Source of the DNA: a bacterium 1XD21-13
Lineage (GTDB): Bacteria; Bacillota; Clostridia; Lachnospirales; Lachnospiraceae
Direction: 5' to 3'
Assembly (NCBI GenBank): GCA_009917555.1
Contig: QZDX01000026.1
Coordinates: 1-35,103 of the forward strand
DNA: 35,103 bases
The position numbers and the translations under genes were made by a program. This document shows, piece after piece, positions 25,671 to 33,900 of the stretch (the stretch's first letter is position 1; every line of letters starts with the position of its first letter). Below the pieces are notes generated by a model. That model searched no databases. It saw only the letters and a list, made by a program, of their open reading frames with translations, and was not told where the DNA came from.

Positions 25671-26279
25671 TTACCGTATACCGGCAAAATTTCGCAAAAT
25701 CCGTAGTCCCGTATCGCTGCTCTTCTCCGGGTGGAACTGGCATGCAAACACATTTCCCTGCTCCACCGAGGCGTGAATCCGGGTCCCGTATTCCGTTACT
25801 GCCTTTACAATCCCTTCATCCTCCGCCTTCAGATAGTAGGAGTGGACAAAATACACGTAAGGCTCCCTCTCCAGCCCTTCAAAGAGCCTGCCCTCATGCT
25901 GAAGCTTTAGAGAATTCCATCCAATATGGGGAATCTTAAGCCCCTTCTCCTCCGGAATCCGCAGAATCTTACCCTTAAGAATTCCAAGGCCGGCCACGCC
26001 GGGCGCCTCCTCGCTCTCCTCAAAGAGCAGCTGAAGCCCTAAGCAGATCCCAAGAAAGGGGATCCCTCTTTTTACAATCTCCGGGATCACCTCCGTAAGC
26101 CCGTAAGCCCTAAGCTTCCCCATGGCATCCCCGAAGTTCCCCACACCCGGAAGAATCACCTTGTCCGCACAGAGAAGCTCCTCCCGGTTCCTGGTCACAA
26201 GAGTTTCCTGCCCCAGAGACAGGAGCGCCTTTTCCACGCTCTTTAGGTTTCCCGCATCATAATCAATTATTGCTATCAT
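25671..26279 (-). CDS. hisH: Imidazole glycerol phosphate synthase, glutamine amidotransferase subunit
   Basis: This 202-residue class I glutaminase supplies ammonia to HisF. The catalytic triad is visible: C79 in GICLGLQLLF, and H183 and E185 in FHPEKS. The oxyanion region is PGVGNFG (44-50). Its length is normal. It starts at ATG 26279 (MIAIIDYDAGN), as usual for HisH. It is followed by hisF in the same direction, so the pair forms the complete synthase. Confidence 0.96.
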   Translation of the reverse strand: MIAIIDYDAGNLKSVEKALLSLGQETLVTRNREELLCADKVILPGVGNFGDAMGKLRAYGLTEVIPEIVKRGIPFLGICLGLQLLFEESEEAPGVAGLGILKGKILRIPEEKGLKIPHIGWNSLKLQHEGRLFEGLEREPYVYFVHSYYLKAEDEGIVKAVTEYGTRIHASVEQGNVFACQFHPEKSSDTGLRILRNFAGIR

Positions 26280-26348
26280 TTTATCACTTCCGCTCCATCC
26301 TGGTTCTGTATTTTCTTACCGGGCTGTCTCTTCCACAGCCTCACTCTT

Positions 26349-26783
26349 CTAGCCCTTTACGTCAAAAGGCGCAGGCTCCTGCTCACTCATTCCCTTCCGG
26401 GTGCCCGCATAGCTACTCATGGCCTTGGCCCGCTTGATCTCCTTTCGCTTCAATTCCTCCTCCTGGGACACCACCTGCTCCTCCGCAACCGGCGTCTCTG
26501 TATCCTCCGCTGCCTCCGCCCTCTCCGGCAGAGCGGCATACTCCGGCGTTTTCGTGAATTCCTCTATCATACTCGCCATCATGGAAAGCTTGGTATCCTT
26601 AAGCATGGTAAATTCTAATTTTTGCTCCAGAGTAAGCACCGGATTACTCTCCACCACACTGATTCCCAGAAGCAGGACGTCCTCGTAATCCTCCTTGATC
26701 TGCCACACCTCCTCCTTGGAGCTGCAGCGCTTCACCTTTTCTCTGTATGTATTGATTTCCTGTTGGAGTAGTTCCTGATCCAT
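26349..26783 (-). CDS. Hypothetical acidic, helical protein
   Basis: The product is about 144 residues when started at ATG 26783 (MDQELLQQEINTYREKVKR), which has GGGAGAGCAGG before it. A frame to 26858 exists but adds a Cys-rich segment without a good ribosome site. The protein is rich in Glu, Lys and Ala, with coiled-coil-like helices at about 3-60 and a disordered acidic region at about 85-125 ending in a basic stretch. No signal peptide or membrane helix is seen. It precedes hisH by 69 bases. No family is recognised. Confidence 0.55.
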   Translation of the reverse strand: MDQELLQQEINTYREKVKRCSSKEEVWQIKEDYEDVLLLGISVVESNPVLTLEQKLEFTMLKDTKLSMMASMIEEFTKTPEYAALPERAEAAEDTETPVAEEQVVSQEEELKRKEIKRAKAMSSYAGTRKGMSEQEPAPFDVKG

Positions 26784-26941
26784 TCCCTGCTCTCCCTCAG
26801 CTCTTATTTCAATCCTAACGGTACAGCTATAGCCGTAATAAATTCTGTCTTGGCACAAGCCTATCTTTGCAACAATACAAGTCTACCATATTTTTCGTAA
26901 AATGACCATAGAGCAATGCCAGATATCACAGTATTTTCACA

Positions 26942-26970
26942 TTGCAGAAGTTTTTTTCCGGTGGTAAACT
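26942..26970 (+). promoter_or_regulatory. Promoter of the YcxB-like/CPBP gene pair
   Basis: TTGCAG (26942-26947) and TAAACT (26965-26970) are 17 bases apart. The start codon lies 39 bases downstream, with GGGGGGA as ribosome site. Confidence 0.6.
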
Positions 26971-27008
26971 AATCTAAAGGGCACCATTGCATCACAGGGG
27001 GGATTTTT

Positions 27009-28124
27009 ATGATTTGGGAATATGAAATAACAAATATAACAGAACAGCAATCCATGTCCAATGAATTATTGAATGGCAGGCCAAAAAAGCTGATACTCTC
27101 TACCTACAGCCGTCTCATTCTATTTCTTTTGTTGGCAATTTTAATTATCGCCTTTCCAAACCTCACAGACAGCCTTCTGCTCTTGTTGATAAATATTATT
27201 ACAACAGGTATGATCCTGATTCTGCTTCTTTTGTTCGTTCAAAAGCTCCACTGGCCTCTTAAATCCAAGGCTTCCGCAAACCCGGTCCTCGGATTTTGTA
27301 AAATCACAGTCAAGGGTGGATGGCTGGTAAAGGAAACAACTTATACAAACGGTACCGTTCATCAATTTTTTAAGCCCCTTCAGGAATTGATTCATATGAT
27401 TGGTGTTGATAATGGGATCTTGCTTGAATTTCCCGGACAGCAGTACTGCTTTATTCATGCCTGTGCTTTCTCAAAGATATCCCTACAGGAAAGCCTTGCT
27501 TTTCTAAAAGAAGAACAGGCTCTCTGCACGGATACCCCAAAAACGGACATTTCTTTGCTTCCACCCTTTATGAAAAGTCCTATTGTTGAGGATACCCCTC
27601 TTGCATCCGCCTCCTTTACCTTGTCCAAGGAGCAGGTCAAAGCATCATTTTTAGAAGGCTATAGTGCTCTTCACAGGCATCTTAGCTATTGGAAATCGCT
27701 TTGGAAATACTATCTCTATTTTGTGCTGCTTTTTGCTCTGGCCTTTCTTTTTCGCTCCTGGCCATTGGCAGCCTTTGGCGTTATTCTCTTTATTGCTGTT
27801 GCTATCTACCTTATTTATGCCCCTTCTTATAAGCTCCGCAAAGACAAGGCACTTCAACCCTTATCTCTGTTTTGCGGTTCCTACCAGATAGAATTATGTA
27901 TGGAAGGGATACGATTAGCAGCCCCCGACTATGTTACTTACTTGCCCTACGGTCAAATTTATGATGTCTATACCCTCAACTCCTGCCTATGCCTTATGCA
28001 AACTCCATATTCCTTCCGAGTCATTCCCAACACAGCTTTTTCTTCCAAGGAGGAAGAAGCTCTATTCTGCCACACACTAGAGAATAAGCTTTGCGCAGCA
28101 AGGCAGCAAAAAATATCCAAATGA
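27009..28124 (+). CDS. YcxB-like membrane protein, duplicated architecture
   Basis: The product is 371 residues. Two similar halves are visible. Each has a pair of membrane helices (about 35-80 and 233-270) followed by a beta-rich soluble domain with a terminal recognition of the YcxB type (LPYGQIYDVYTLNSCLCLMQTPYSFRVIPNTAF near 315-347 in the second half, and a FFKPLQELIHMIGVDNGILLEF-like counterpart near 122-143 in the first). YcxB-like domains are found in small membrane proteins of unknown function. It is followed 36 bases later by a CPBP protease gene in the same direction, so the two are probably co-transcribed. Confidence 0.6.
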   Translation: MIWEYEITNITEQQSMSNELLNGRPKKLILSTYSRLILFLLLAILIIAFPNLTDSLLLLLINIITTGMILILLLLFVQKLHWPLKSKASANPVLGFCKITVKGGWLVKETTYTNGTVHQFFKPLQELIHMIGVDNGILLEFPGQQYCFIHACAFSKISLQESLAFLKEEQALCTDTPKTDISLLPPFMKSPIVEDTPLASASFTLSKEQVKASFLEGYSALHRHLSYWKSLWKYYLYFVLLFALAFLFRSWPLAAFGVILFIAVAIYLIYAPSYKLRKDKALQPLSLFCGSYQIELCMEGIRLAAPDYVTYLPYGQIYDVYTLNSCLCLMQTPYSFRVIPNTAFSSKEEEALFCHTLENKLCAARQQKISK

Positions 28125-28160
28125 GAGGGATATTACAGAATTGAAATAGGAGGATTACAC

Positions 28161-29150
28161 ATGAATTTTTTTGAAGAAGAGAGACCTCGCCTGAATCCGC
28201 TTCACGGGATTGGCCTGTTTTTGATCATTATGCTTTTGTTCCTTTTTGTATTTGCCCCTTTACAGCTCCACTTTGGCATGTTGGGACTTCTGTTGACGGA
28301 GCTTGGTCTTCTGGCTGTGACACTGCTGGCTGTTCGTTTTACCGGGCAGAGCTTTCGGGAGGTGTTTCCCATCCGCCGGCCACGGTTTGGACAGATTGTG
28401 GGGACCATTCTTCTCTGGGGCGGATGCTTTCTGTTTGTTATGCTGGTGACACTGGTTTCCATGATGCTGTTTCCGGAGGGATTTCTCAATATCAGCTCTA
28501 GTATGAGCTCCATGTTCGCTTCTATCCCGGCATTTTTCTCCTTCCTGATTGTGGCGGTATCACCAGCCATCTGCGAGGAGGCCATGCACCGGGGCTTTAT
28601 CATGCATACCTTTCGGGGGATTTCTAAGGATTGGGTGGTGGTTCTGTGTATCGGGCTGATCTTCGGACTGTTTCATATGGACCCTTACCGTTTTCTGCCT
28701 ACTGCCCTTCTGGGCATGGGCCTGGCCTATATCATGCGGAAAACCAACAATATGCTGTTTCCGGCTCTCTTCCATTTTATCAATAACAGTCTGTCCTTCT
28801 TTGCCAGCCTGTCTGGTACAGACACTGTTGGGATGGAAGCGGAGCAGGCCGCTGCTGAGCTTTTGTCCAATCCCTCCATGCTGCTTTTAAGCCTTGGATC
28901 TTATTTGATCATCGGCTTCTTAGCTCCTGTTCTGCTCTTTGTGGGAAGCTATCTTCTGAGGAAGTCCTCCGGATGCTTGAAAAAGCAGTCGGATCTTCGC
29001 CTGGTGCTTACCATTGTAGGAGTAGTAGCATTGAGCTTCCTTATGCTGGCTACCGGATTTGCCATTATTATGCTGAATATGAATACTGCTCTGGATATGG
29101 AAGAATTTCAAGAGTTCCAGGAATTTCTTTGTTTGGTTTGGCCGAAATAA
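28161..29150 (+). CDS. CPBP family intramembrane glutamic protease
   Basis: This 329-residue protein has about eight membrane helices. The conserved CPBP (Abi) motifs are present: EEAMHR (E139, E140, R144), FGLFHMD with H172, and HFINN (H205, N209). These place the catalytic pair and ligands in the membrane. Family members cleave transmembrane substrates (prenyl-protein or bacteriocin-immunity related); the substrate here is unknown. AGGAGG precedes ATG 28161. The gene follows the YcxB-like gene and converges on the methyltransferase gene. Confidence 0.88.
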   Translation: MNFFEEERPRLNPLHGIGLFLIIMLLFLFVFAPLQLHFGMLGLLLTELGLLAVTLLAVRFTGQSFREVFPIRRPRFGQIVGTILLWGGCFLFVMLVTLVSMMLFPEGFLNISSSMSSMFASIPAFFSFLIVAVSPAICEEAMHRGFIMHTFRGISKDWVVVLCIGLIFGLFHMDPYRFLPTALLGMGLAYIMRKTNNMLFPALFHFINNSLSFFASLSGTDTVGMEAEQAAAELLSNPSMLLLSLGSYLIIGFLAPVLLFVGSYLLRKSSGCLKKQSDLRLVLTIVGVVALSFLMLATGFAIIMLNMNTALDMEEFQEFQEFLCLVWPK

Positions 29151-29194
29151 AACAGACGGTAAAGTCAAAACCGGTGGATATACCGGCATATGGT

Positions 29195-30241
29195 TTATAC
29201 ACCGAAAAGGCCATGCTTATATGCCTTAATGTATTCCAGACAGTGACCGTCTTCGTCCCGTCCTAGCAGCGCCCGGGCCGCATATACCATACCGTTCAGA
29301 TTCCGGTCTGTTGTAGGCAGCTTTACATCTGCTCCTGCGCCCATAGCCAGGACGGTTGCTGCCTGCTCTAGGGCCTTTTGACCTTCTTCGTCTTCAAAGC
29401 CCTCTAGCTTCAAAAGTCCATTCCCCTTCCCTCGGTTTTCCTTCACTGCATTTATAAGCTGCTCAAAGGCTTTTGTGGGGAGTGCCAAGAGAGCCTCCGA
29501 AGCTTTTATCACACCTAGCAGCTCCCGACTTAGCGGATTCAAAATTCCGCTGTCAACACCGTAAGCCAATGCCAGGGCAGCAAGGCTACCATTCATATAT
29601 TTCCGCGCTGGCAGCTGGTAGGAAATGTTACTGATGGCTGAAATAATATGAATCGTCGGATATTTCCTGCGAATGGCCCCAACAACCTTTGTATAAACGG
29701 AGATTCCTGGGCCATCCTCCTGCTCTGGGTCCATCAAGGCAGCTGCCTCTGCCATAGGGTCAATATAAATTCTGGCGGGATCAATTCCATGAGCTTTGGC
29801 CTTTTCCATAATTGCGTCAAAAACGCTCAGCCGCTCCTCCACGGACTTGGGAATACCAGCATCGTCGCAGAGCATAGCTATGGCCCTCCAGCCGGATTGT
29901 TCTTTCATAATGTGAAAAATCTGTTCTATCTGTTTTCTTTTTTCCATGGATGTTGAATTAAAAAGTCCAGGCTTATTACAAAACCTGTACACCTCTACCA
30001 ACACCTCCGTACTTGGGCTGCCAATCGAGACAGGTACATCCGTTACACTCTCTACCTGCTCTATCATCCACTTTAGTGTCTCTGCCTCGCCTTGGTCTAC
30101 AGAAGCACAAATATCAATGAAGTCAGCTCCTGCATCTGCCTGTCTTTTTGCAAGCTCTCTGATACACTGTCCATCCCTTTTTGCAATAGCCTGCGCGACT
30201 AATGGAATTGCCCCGTTTAATTTTTCTCCAATAATTATCAT
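29195..30241 (-). CDS. Methyltetrahydrofolate:corrinoid methyltransferase family protein
   Basis: The product is 348 residues. Residues about 1-265 form a pterin-binding TIM barrel of the MtgA/AcsE/MetH type: IIIGEKLNG at the start, DAGADFIDICAS (47-58), PVSIGSPS, an internal FNSTS strand, and IYIDPMAEA. Such enzymes move a methyl group between a corrinoid protein and tetrahydrofolate. The C-terminal ~80 residues (LLKLEGFEDEEGQKALEQAA...) are a helical extension beyond the usual 265-residue core. It lies 13 bases after the corrinoid protein gene, whose product is its likely partner. Confidence 0.88.
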   Translation of the reverse strand: MIIIGEKLNGAIPLVAQAIAKRDGQCIRELAKRQADAGADFIDICASVDQGEAETLKWMIEQVESVTDVPVSIGSPSTEVLVEVYRFCNKPGLFNSTSMEKRKQIEQIFHIMKEQSGWRAIAMLCDDAGIPKSVEERLSVFDAIMEKAKAHGIDPARIYIDPMAEAAALMDPEQEDGPGISVYTKVVGAIRRKYPTIHIISAISNISYQLPARKYMNGSLAALALAYGVDSGILNPLSRELLGVIKASEALLALPTKAFEQLINAVKENRGKGNGLLKLEGFEDEEGQKALEQAATVLAMGAGADVKLPTTDRNLNGMVYAARALLGRDEDGHCLEYIKAYKHGLFGV

Positions 30242-30254
30242 TTAAATACTCCAG

Positions 30255-30896
30255 CTATACCAAGCCCGCCAGTCTTTTTGCAAGCTCCGCAGCCTCTGCC
30301 GCATTTTCACTATATCCATCCGCTCCAATCTCATCCGCAAATGCCTGAGTGATAGGCGCGCCACCTACCATAATTTTAATCCTGCTGCGAAAGGGCTGAC
30401 TGTTCAGCGCAACCACTGTCTCCCGAAGGGAACGTTTCGTGGTGGTCAGCAATGCTGAGCATCCTACCAGTATGGCATCGGGGTTGGCTTCTACTGCCTT
30501 AATAAACTTTTCTATCGGGACATCAATTCCCAGATCAATCACCTCAAAGCCCACGCTCTCAATCATCATTCCCACCAGGTTTTTCCCAATATCATGCAAA
30601 TCTCCGGCAACGGTTCCTAAAATCATCTTCCCTGCGGAAGCTGACTTCCCTGTAGCCAGATATGGTCTCAATATCTCCACACCTTTCTTCATGGCTCGTG
30701 CTGCTGCCAGCATCTCCGGTACAAAGATCTCATTGCTTCTATATTTTTCACCTACCACTCCCATTGCATCAACCATGCCCCGATTCAAAATCTCAGTGGG
30801 ATCGCAGCCTTCATTCAATGCCTTCATCACAAGCACCGCCACCTGTTTTGCTGTTCCCATCTCCACAGCATCCGCAATTCTTTGTATTTTTGACAT
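30255..30896 (-). CDS. Corrinoid (B12-binding) protein, MtbC/MtmC-like
   Basis: This 213-residue protein carries the methyl group on cobalt. Residues 1-88 form the four-helix cap. The Rossmann domain has GDLHDIGKNLV (98-108), with H101 as the lower cobalt ligand, followed by VGCSALLTTT and a C-terminal VGGAPI with DGYSENA. I start at ATG 30896 (MSKIQRIADAV); the frame continues 11 codons upstream, which are unlike the family. It lies between the activation protein gene and the methyltransferase gene in one operon. Confidence 0.93.
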   Translation of the reverse strand: MSKIQRIADAVEMGTAKQVAVLVMKALNEGCDPTEILNRGMVDAMGVVGEKYRSNEIFVPEMLAAARAMKKGVEILRPYLATGKSASAGKMILGTVAGDLHDIGKNLVGMMIESVGFEVIDLGIDVPIEKFIKAVEANPDAILVGCSALLTTTKRSLRETVVALNSQPFRSRIKIMVGGAPITQAFADEIGADGYSENAAEAAELAKRLAGLV

Positions 30897-30975
30897 CTTC
30901 ACACCTCTACAGCTTATTATGCTTAGCAAACCTTTCTTAGGATATCATCCCATAAATTACATTTTGTTTCAATAC

Positions 30976-33159
30976 TTAATTGAGCGTGGAATCATCCCCA
31001 AAGCACATATGCTCCATATAAAGCTCCTGAAATTCCCTACAGTCAGAGAGCCTTACCTCCTCTGCTATCTTCACGAGCCGTTCTGTCTCCTCCTTCCCTT
31101 GAGGATTCAGCAAATACCTCACCGCACCTCTTAAGCTGGTATTTCCTACTGCCTCGATCTTTTCCTCACACTCCGCCGGGAAGAGACCGATTCCTACTGC
31201 CTTGTGTATATCCATTTGACATCCAAAGCCCCCAGCAATATAAATGTGCTCTATTTCCTCATAAGAAACACCATATTTTAAAAGCAATGTCTCCACCCCT
31301 GCACACACAGCAGATTTTGCCAGTTGAATTTCCCGAACATCCTTCTGATAAAAACGAATCTCCCCTTCCTGGGAGAGCAAAAACCCCTCCTTAAACCAGG
31401 GCTGCGCCATACGCCCTGTCTCATCCAAAACTTCTTCCTTCAAAAGCTCATAGACAGTCTCCACAACTCCTGTTCCGCAGATCCCTACAGGCTTAACGCC
31501 ACCAATGGTTTCCAAATATACCTTCTCTCCCTCTATGGTCAATCCACAGACTGCTCCGGGAATACTGCCGGTTCCACAGATAATATTTCCTCCCTCAAAG
31601 GCTGGACCTGCCGCTGTAGAGGCCACCAGAATTCTTTCCCGATTTCCAATTGCCATCTCTCCGTTGGTTCCCAAATCAATCAAAATAGATACTTTCTCAC
31701 GCTTTCCAAATTCCAGCGAAAAAAGACCTGCGATAATATCTCCGCCCACATAGGTAGAGATACCTGGACATAAGGTAACCTCAATCTCCTGTATCTCTTT
31801 CCACTCAGTCTCAAACAGCTCTCCTCCTGAGATGTGAATGGTCTCAAGATTCACCGCTGTAAACGGAGATATGCCCAAGGCTTCACAGGAATACCCCATT
31901 AACAAATGTACCATGGTTGTATTGGCACTGATTACCATTCGGCTGACCTTTACAGATCCATTTTTTGTCAATGTGAGGATTCCTTTTTTCAAATCCGACA
32001 GAATAATCCTTTGCAGCTTCTCCCCCTTACCGGAATTGGCAGCCTCGATCCGGCTAATCACATCTGCCCCATAGGAACGCTGACGGTTGATTGTTGTATA
32101 AACATCCGCAACAGTTCCCCCAGACAGCTCCACAAGCTGCATGGCAATGGTTGTGGTTCCGATATCCACGGCAATTCCATATTCACCTTTCAGATTCTGT
32201 CCTTTTGTCTCCTCTGTCCGTTCATCTGCCAGAACGAGAAATCCCTCTTCTCCATCTTCCAGCAAAATTCGGCATTCCTGATCGGGATAAGCTTTGCAGG
32301 CAAGCCGCCATCCCTGATCCAGCTCTTCCTCCGTAAAGTACTTTTCATTCTCCTTGGAGGGCTCTAAAGCTCCCTCCAAAAAACGAACCCTGCACTTTCC
32401 ACAGTTCCCCTTTCCGGCGCAAACAGCAGGAAGAAAAATGTCATTCTCCTGAAGGGTTTTAAGAAGGCTGTCTGACTTCCTTGCCTGGATGCTCCTCTTC
32501 CTGCCTCCAGTCTCAACCACCATCCAAACTGTGGACAGCTTTCGCTGCTTACAGGCGAGATTATTGCATTTGCCGCAATCATGCTCTGGATGGTATTTTT
32601 TTATATTATCATCCAAAAGATACACCTGGCAAATGGTCTTTACCGGATCATACATATAACTCTCCCGAATCTCAATGCCCTCTTTCCTCGCTTCCGTTGC
32701 ATCATAGGCTTTCTTCTGAATACTCATGGGAATATCCTGTGGCGCCTCCGCTCTCCCGGCAATCCCCCTGCCCTTCTCACGGCACATTTCCACCACATGC
32801 TTCTGAAGGGCCACATCCATCTGAAAAAGATAATCATCCGCAATGGCGTCTGCCAGCATTCCCTTCAGATAATCTCCCTCGGCAAAAAATCTGGTGGACC
32901 ACTCGCCTATCTCCCTCCCAATGGAAAGGATGCCATAAAGAGCTTCCTTCACCAGCCTACCATCGGCCTCTATCTTATAGCCCTCCAAATCACCAAAGGC
33001 AAGGAGAGCCACCGGCTTTATCTTCTCATAGGCTGTTGGCAGCATCTCTGTAAGCTCCTCTAGCACCTCCTGGTATATAGGGCTTTCCCTTTTCACATCC
33101 AGAAATGCACATACATGCCCTACTGATATTTCTATATCAAATTCCGTTCGTTTTCTCAT
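30976..33159 (-). CDS. Corrinoid reductive activation protein (RACo-like, DUF4445) with extra N-terminal domain
   Basis: The product is 727 residues. From about 222 to 310 lies a 2Fe-2S ferredoxin domain with C247, C253, C256 and C288. From about 327 an ASKHA ATPase domain follows (IAVDIGTTTIAMQ, later LIDLGTNGEMAIG, IYIAGGFG), the RACo/DUF4445 layout that uses ATP to reduce inactive cob(II)amide. Residues 1-215 resemble the MetH-type reactivation domain: YDPVKTICQVYLL followed by CGKCNNLAC (195-203), as at the end of that domain, with a preceding IQKKAYDATEARKEGIEIRESYM-like helix. That part is a weaker call. It is the first gene of the corrinoid operon; AAGGTG precedes ATG 33159. Confidence 0.88.
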   Translation of the reverse strand: MRKRTEFDIEISVGHVCAFLDVKRESPIYQEVLEELTEMLPTAYEKIKPVALLAFGDLEGYKIEADGRLVKEALYGILSIGREIGEWSTRFFAEGDYLKGMLADAIADDYLFQMDVALQKHVVEMCREKGRGIAGRAEAPQDIPMSIQKKAYDATEARKEGIEIRESYMYDPVKTICQVYLLDDNIKKYHPEHDCGKCNNLACKQRKLSTVWMVVETGGRKRSIQARKSDSLLKTLQENDIFLPAVCAGKGNCGKCRVRFLEGALEPSKENEKYFTEEELDQGWRLACKAYPDQECRILLEDGEEGFLVLADERTEETKGQNLKGEYGIAVDIGTTTIAMQLVELSGGTVADVYTTINRQRSYGADVISRIEAANSGKGEKLQRIILSDLKKGILTLTKNGSVKVSRMVISANTTMVHLLMGYSCEALGISPFTAVNLETIHISGGELFETEWKEIQEIEVTLCPGISTYVGGDIIAGLFSLEFGKREKVSILIDLGTNGEMAIGNRERILVASTAAGPAFEGGNIICGTGSIPGAVCGLTIEGEKVYLETIGGVKPVGICGTGVVETVYELLKEEVLDETGRMAQPWFKEGFLLSQEGEIRFYQKDVREIQLAKSAVCAGVETLLLKYGVSYEEIEHIYIAGGFGCQMDIHKAVGIGLFPAECEEKIEAVGNTSLRGAVRYLLNPQGKEETERLVKIAEEVRLSDCREFQELYMEHMCFGDDSTLN

Positions 33160-33230
33160 CGTATCACCTTTTCGGCAAAGAGTAAAACAGCCAGGTATAT
33201 ATTTGTTAGAACCAAATCAATATCCCCATT

Positions 33231-33899
33231 CTATTTTATCCAGTTCTGCCAAAAATTTTGCCCCGTTTCTGGTTCTGCCATATGAATGTAATAAGCTTTA
33301 CCATATAAATACTCTTTAAACGCTGTTCTTTCCTCATTCCCTGTGTTCTCCAAATGCTGCAATACCCCATATTTTCTACAATAATATATTTCTTGCCGCA
33401 GTCGTCTTTTATAAGCCTTTGGAATGCTAATCCTATCCTCTTGAACAATCAAACCTGTCACTATTTTTCTATGGGGTTCTTGGTAATATACCGTTTTATT
33501 TTCATTAATGCGAAAATGAAATTGTTCTACAATCCTCTTCAATGCATCCCAATATACCATAATATCCTTATTGGAAGAAAAAGACATATCATCAGCATAT
33601 CGCGTATAGGTAATCTCTTCTTTACCACACAATTCCATTAATTTTTTATCCATATCCCTTAAAACTAGATTTGCCAAATAAGGACTAGTAGGTGCTCCCT
33701 GAGGCAAAACACCTTTATAGCAGGTCAAAGAAGCCAAGGCATCAGCCACCTCAGCACAATAACCTATCTCTTTAAATATATTTTTAACCATATCAACTAT
33801 TTGTTGTTCCGATATTTTTAACTCCTTTTCTAATATCTGTGTGTCCAATCTCTTATATTTGTCTAAATAGGTAAGTAAAAGTCTTTTATACATTTTCAT
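33231..33899 (-). CDS. Retron-type reverse transcriptase, missing its N-terminal half
   Basis: The product is 222 residues. LPQGAPTSP (65-73), YTRYADD (98-104, catalytic YADD) and RKIVTGL (144-150, the retron VTG motif of region Y) are clear, and the thumb-like end is present. Retron RTs are usually about 310-330 residues. The finger motifs, the NAxxH region and the palm motif with the first catalytic Asp should precede residue ~30 but are absent, and no frame upstream supplies them. Residues 1-31 look like a normal N-terminus. The start ATG 33899 comes one base after the stop of the restored PRTase frame, so translation is coupled. As it stands it should not polymerise DNA. The region is much more AT-rich than its neighbours. 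Confidence 0.8.
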   Translation of the reverse strand: MKMYKRLLLTYLDKYKRLDTQILEKELKISEQQIVDMVKNIFKEIGYCAEVADALASLTCYKGVLPQGAPTSPYLANLVLRDMDKKLMELCGKEEITYTRYADDMSFSSNKDIMVYWDALKRIVEQFHFRINENKTVYYQEPHRKIVTGLIVQEDRISIPKAYKRRLRQEIYYCRKYGVLQHLENTGNEERTAFKEYLYGKAYYIHMAEPETGQNFWQNWIK

Positions 33900-33900
33900 A

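Noticed and set aside
24823-26279. hisF/hisH pair as a sugar-amidation (surface glycan) system
   Set aside because: Both sequences keep canonical histidine-pathway motifs and starts, and no sugar nucleotide genes adjoin, so the standard synthase is more likely.
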